This document shows positions 63,463 to 64,000 of a DNA stretch of 64,000 nucleotides, piece by piece. Source of the DNA: Motacilla alba alba (Eukaryota; Chordata; Aves; Passeriformes; Motacillidae); the NCBI RefSeq assembly GCF_015832195.1, contig NC_052027.1, positions 5,410,649 through 5,474,648 on the forward strand, read 5' to 3'. Under the pieces are notes generated by a model, which saw only the letters and a list, made by a program, of their open reading frames with translations, was not told where the DNA came from and ran no database searches. Position 1 is the stretch's first letter, and the number at the start of each line of letters is the position of its first letter. Position numbers and translations under genes: made by a program.

Positions 63463-63660
63463 GAGCTGTGACAAACGCTCCGGGGACCACTCGGCAGCAG
63501 AATTCAATCTTGTTGGCTGGCAACAAATAGGCTCCATTGAAGGCTGTTTATTTGAATGGGAGTTGGATTGGGCCCTTTGGGAGAATGCTGTGCATTCAAA
63601 ATAGCTTCAGATGCAGTGAAATTCAGCGATGAATATAAATGAGGAACAATTAAATCAGAA
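63463..63660 (+). other. Possible 3' UTR or conserved element
   Basis: Unique, repeat-free sequence that would be the 3' UTR of the proposed small gene. It has an ATTAAA polyadenylation-type hexamer at 63649-63654, followed about 10 bases later by a genomic A run. An overlapping 69-codon frame (63395-63604) in another phase has no domain. Confidence 0.3.
63649..63654 (+). promoter_or_regulatory. Candidate polyadenylation signal ATTAAA
   Basis: The common variant hexamer lies about 190 bases after the proposed stop codon. The downstream sequence (63665-63675) is an A run, which would cause internal priming in cDNA, so tag data here need care. Confidence 0.25.
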
Positions 63661-63810
63661 TCATAAAAAAAAAAAGTGCTTAAGGTAACTCTCCAGTATT
63701 CTAATAGGGTGAGCAGGTTGGTTGGTGCATTATGAGCCCTATCCCAGCCTTCAAAATGGGCCTCAGTCCTTCCAGAACACATCCAGATTCCACATGCATT
63801 GAAAACATTA

Positions 63811-63845
63811 AAAAAAAAAAAAAAAGGAAGGAGGGGAAGAGGAAA
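63811..63845. repeat. Poly(A) plus purine-only tract
   Basis: Sixteen A bases followed by GGAAGGAGGGGAAGAGGAAA give 35 consecutive purines. Such tracts can form triplex DNA. No retrocopy was recognised to its left. Confidence 0.9.
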
Positions 63846-64000
63846 TGAAACAAAAGATTTCTGTTCTAAAATTTACTGGGATCTATAGAAGTTACAAATA
63901 GGGAACTGCAAGGTTGCTCACTGCAGATGCCTTCAGTTCCTAGACTTGTATATCTGTAAAACCTCATTAATGTCGAGCAGAGAAAGTTCTGCCTTTTCCT
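63846..64000. other. Window end, nothing recognised
   Basis: AT-rich sequence with no feature that I can support. The gene that starts at 60910 may continue past here. Confidence 0.6.

Noticed and set aside
1..64000. tRNA, rRNA, snRNA genes, CRISPR arrays, endogenous retroviral genes
   Set aside because: Read by eye on both strands for promoter boxes, conserved cores, spaced repeats and polymerase/integrase motifs. None was convincing. Degenerate LTR remnants could be missed without a repeat library.

Overview
This is vertebrate nuclear DNA and almost certainly a bird genome. The background is AT-rich and CpG-poor, with simple repeats. The only recognisable interspersed elements are 3'-truncated CR1 LINE fragments with the avian-style 3' end (for example 'cccttccaacccaaactgttctatgac' split across 8513-8541, and 'gaatcatagaatgatttgg' in reverse orientation near 40463). 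There are no bacterial-type operons, no tRNA or rRNA genes, no CRISPR array and no viral genes that I could recognise. The species and chromosome cannot be read from the sequence.

Layout. Positions 1 to about 59.8 kb are a gene desert. Every open frame there is short, starts at an arbitrary ATG, lacks recognisable domains and fits chance in AT-rich DNA. The desert holds four clear CR1 remnants (8133-8541 plus strand; 12843-13345, 39195-39320 and 40459-40625 minus strand). It also holds a possible ancient MIR/CORE-SINE relic (about 14850-14900), AT-rich and TA-repeat tracts (16436-16575, 24551-24824, 52206-52360), several homopolymer tracts and a few short inverted or tandem repeats. Some stretches (15180-15310, 26590-27010, 28000-28470, 31010-31350, 46560-46770, 58640-59040) look like candidate conserved non-coding or enhancer elements. 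That impression rests on base composition and clustered homeodomain/TCF-type motifs only.

The right end is different. Two more minus-strand CR1 remnants (59832-60055 and 60375-60750) lead directly into a strong CpG island (about 60780-61180). Within it, a YY1-type motif AAGATGGCGGC overlaps a strong-Kozak ATG at 60910, followed by 28 codons and a consensus donor (GTGAGT at 60994). This looks like the promoter and first coding exon of a plus-strand gene. Two further splice-compatible segments (61730-61775 and 63329-63462) would extend the frame to an 87-residue small protein with a hydrophobic core and a basic tail. That three-exon model is my inference and I could not match it to a known family. 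The gene may instead continue beyond the window with different exons.

The observations most worth checking are the small-protein gene model, the CpG-dense CR1 copy fused to the promoter island, and the candidate non-coding elements. I found no convincing new multi-gene system.
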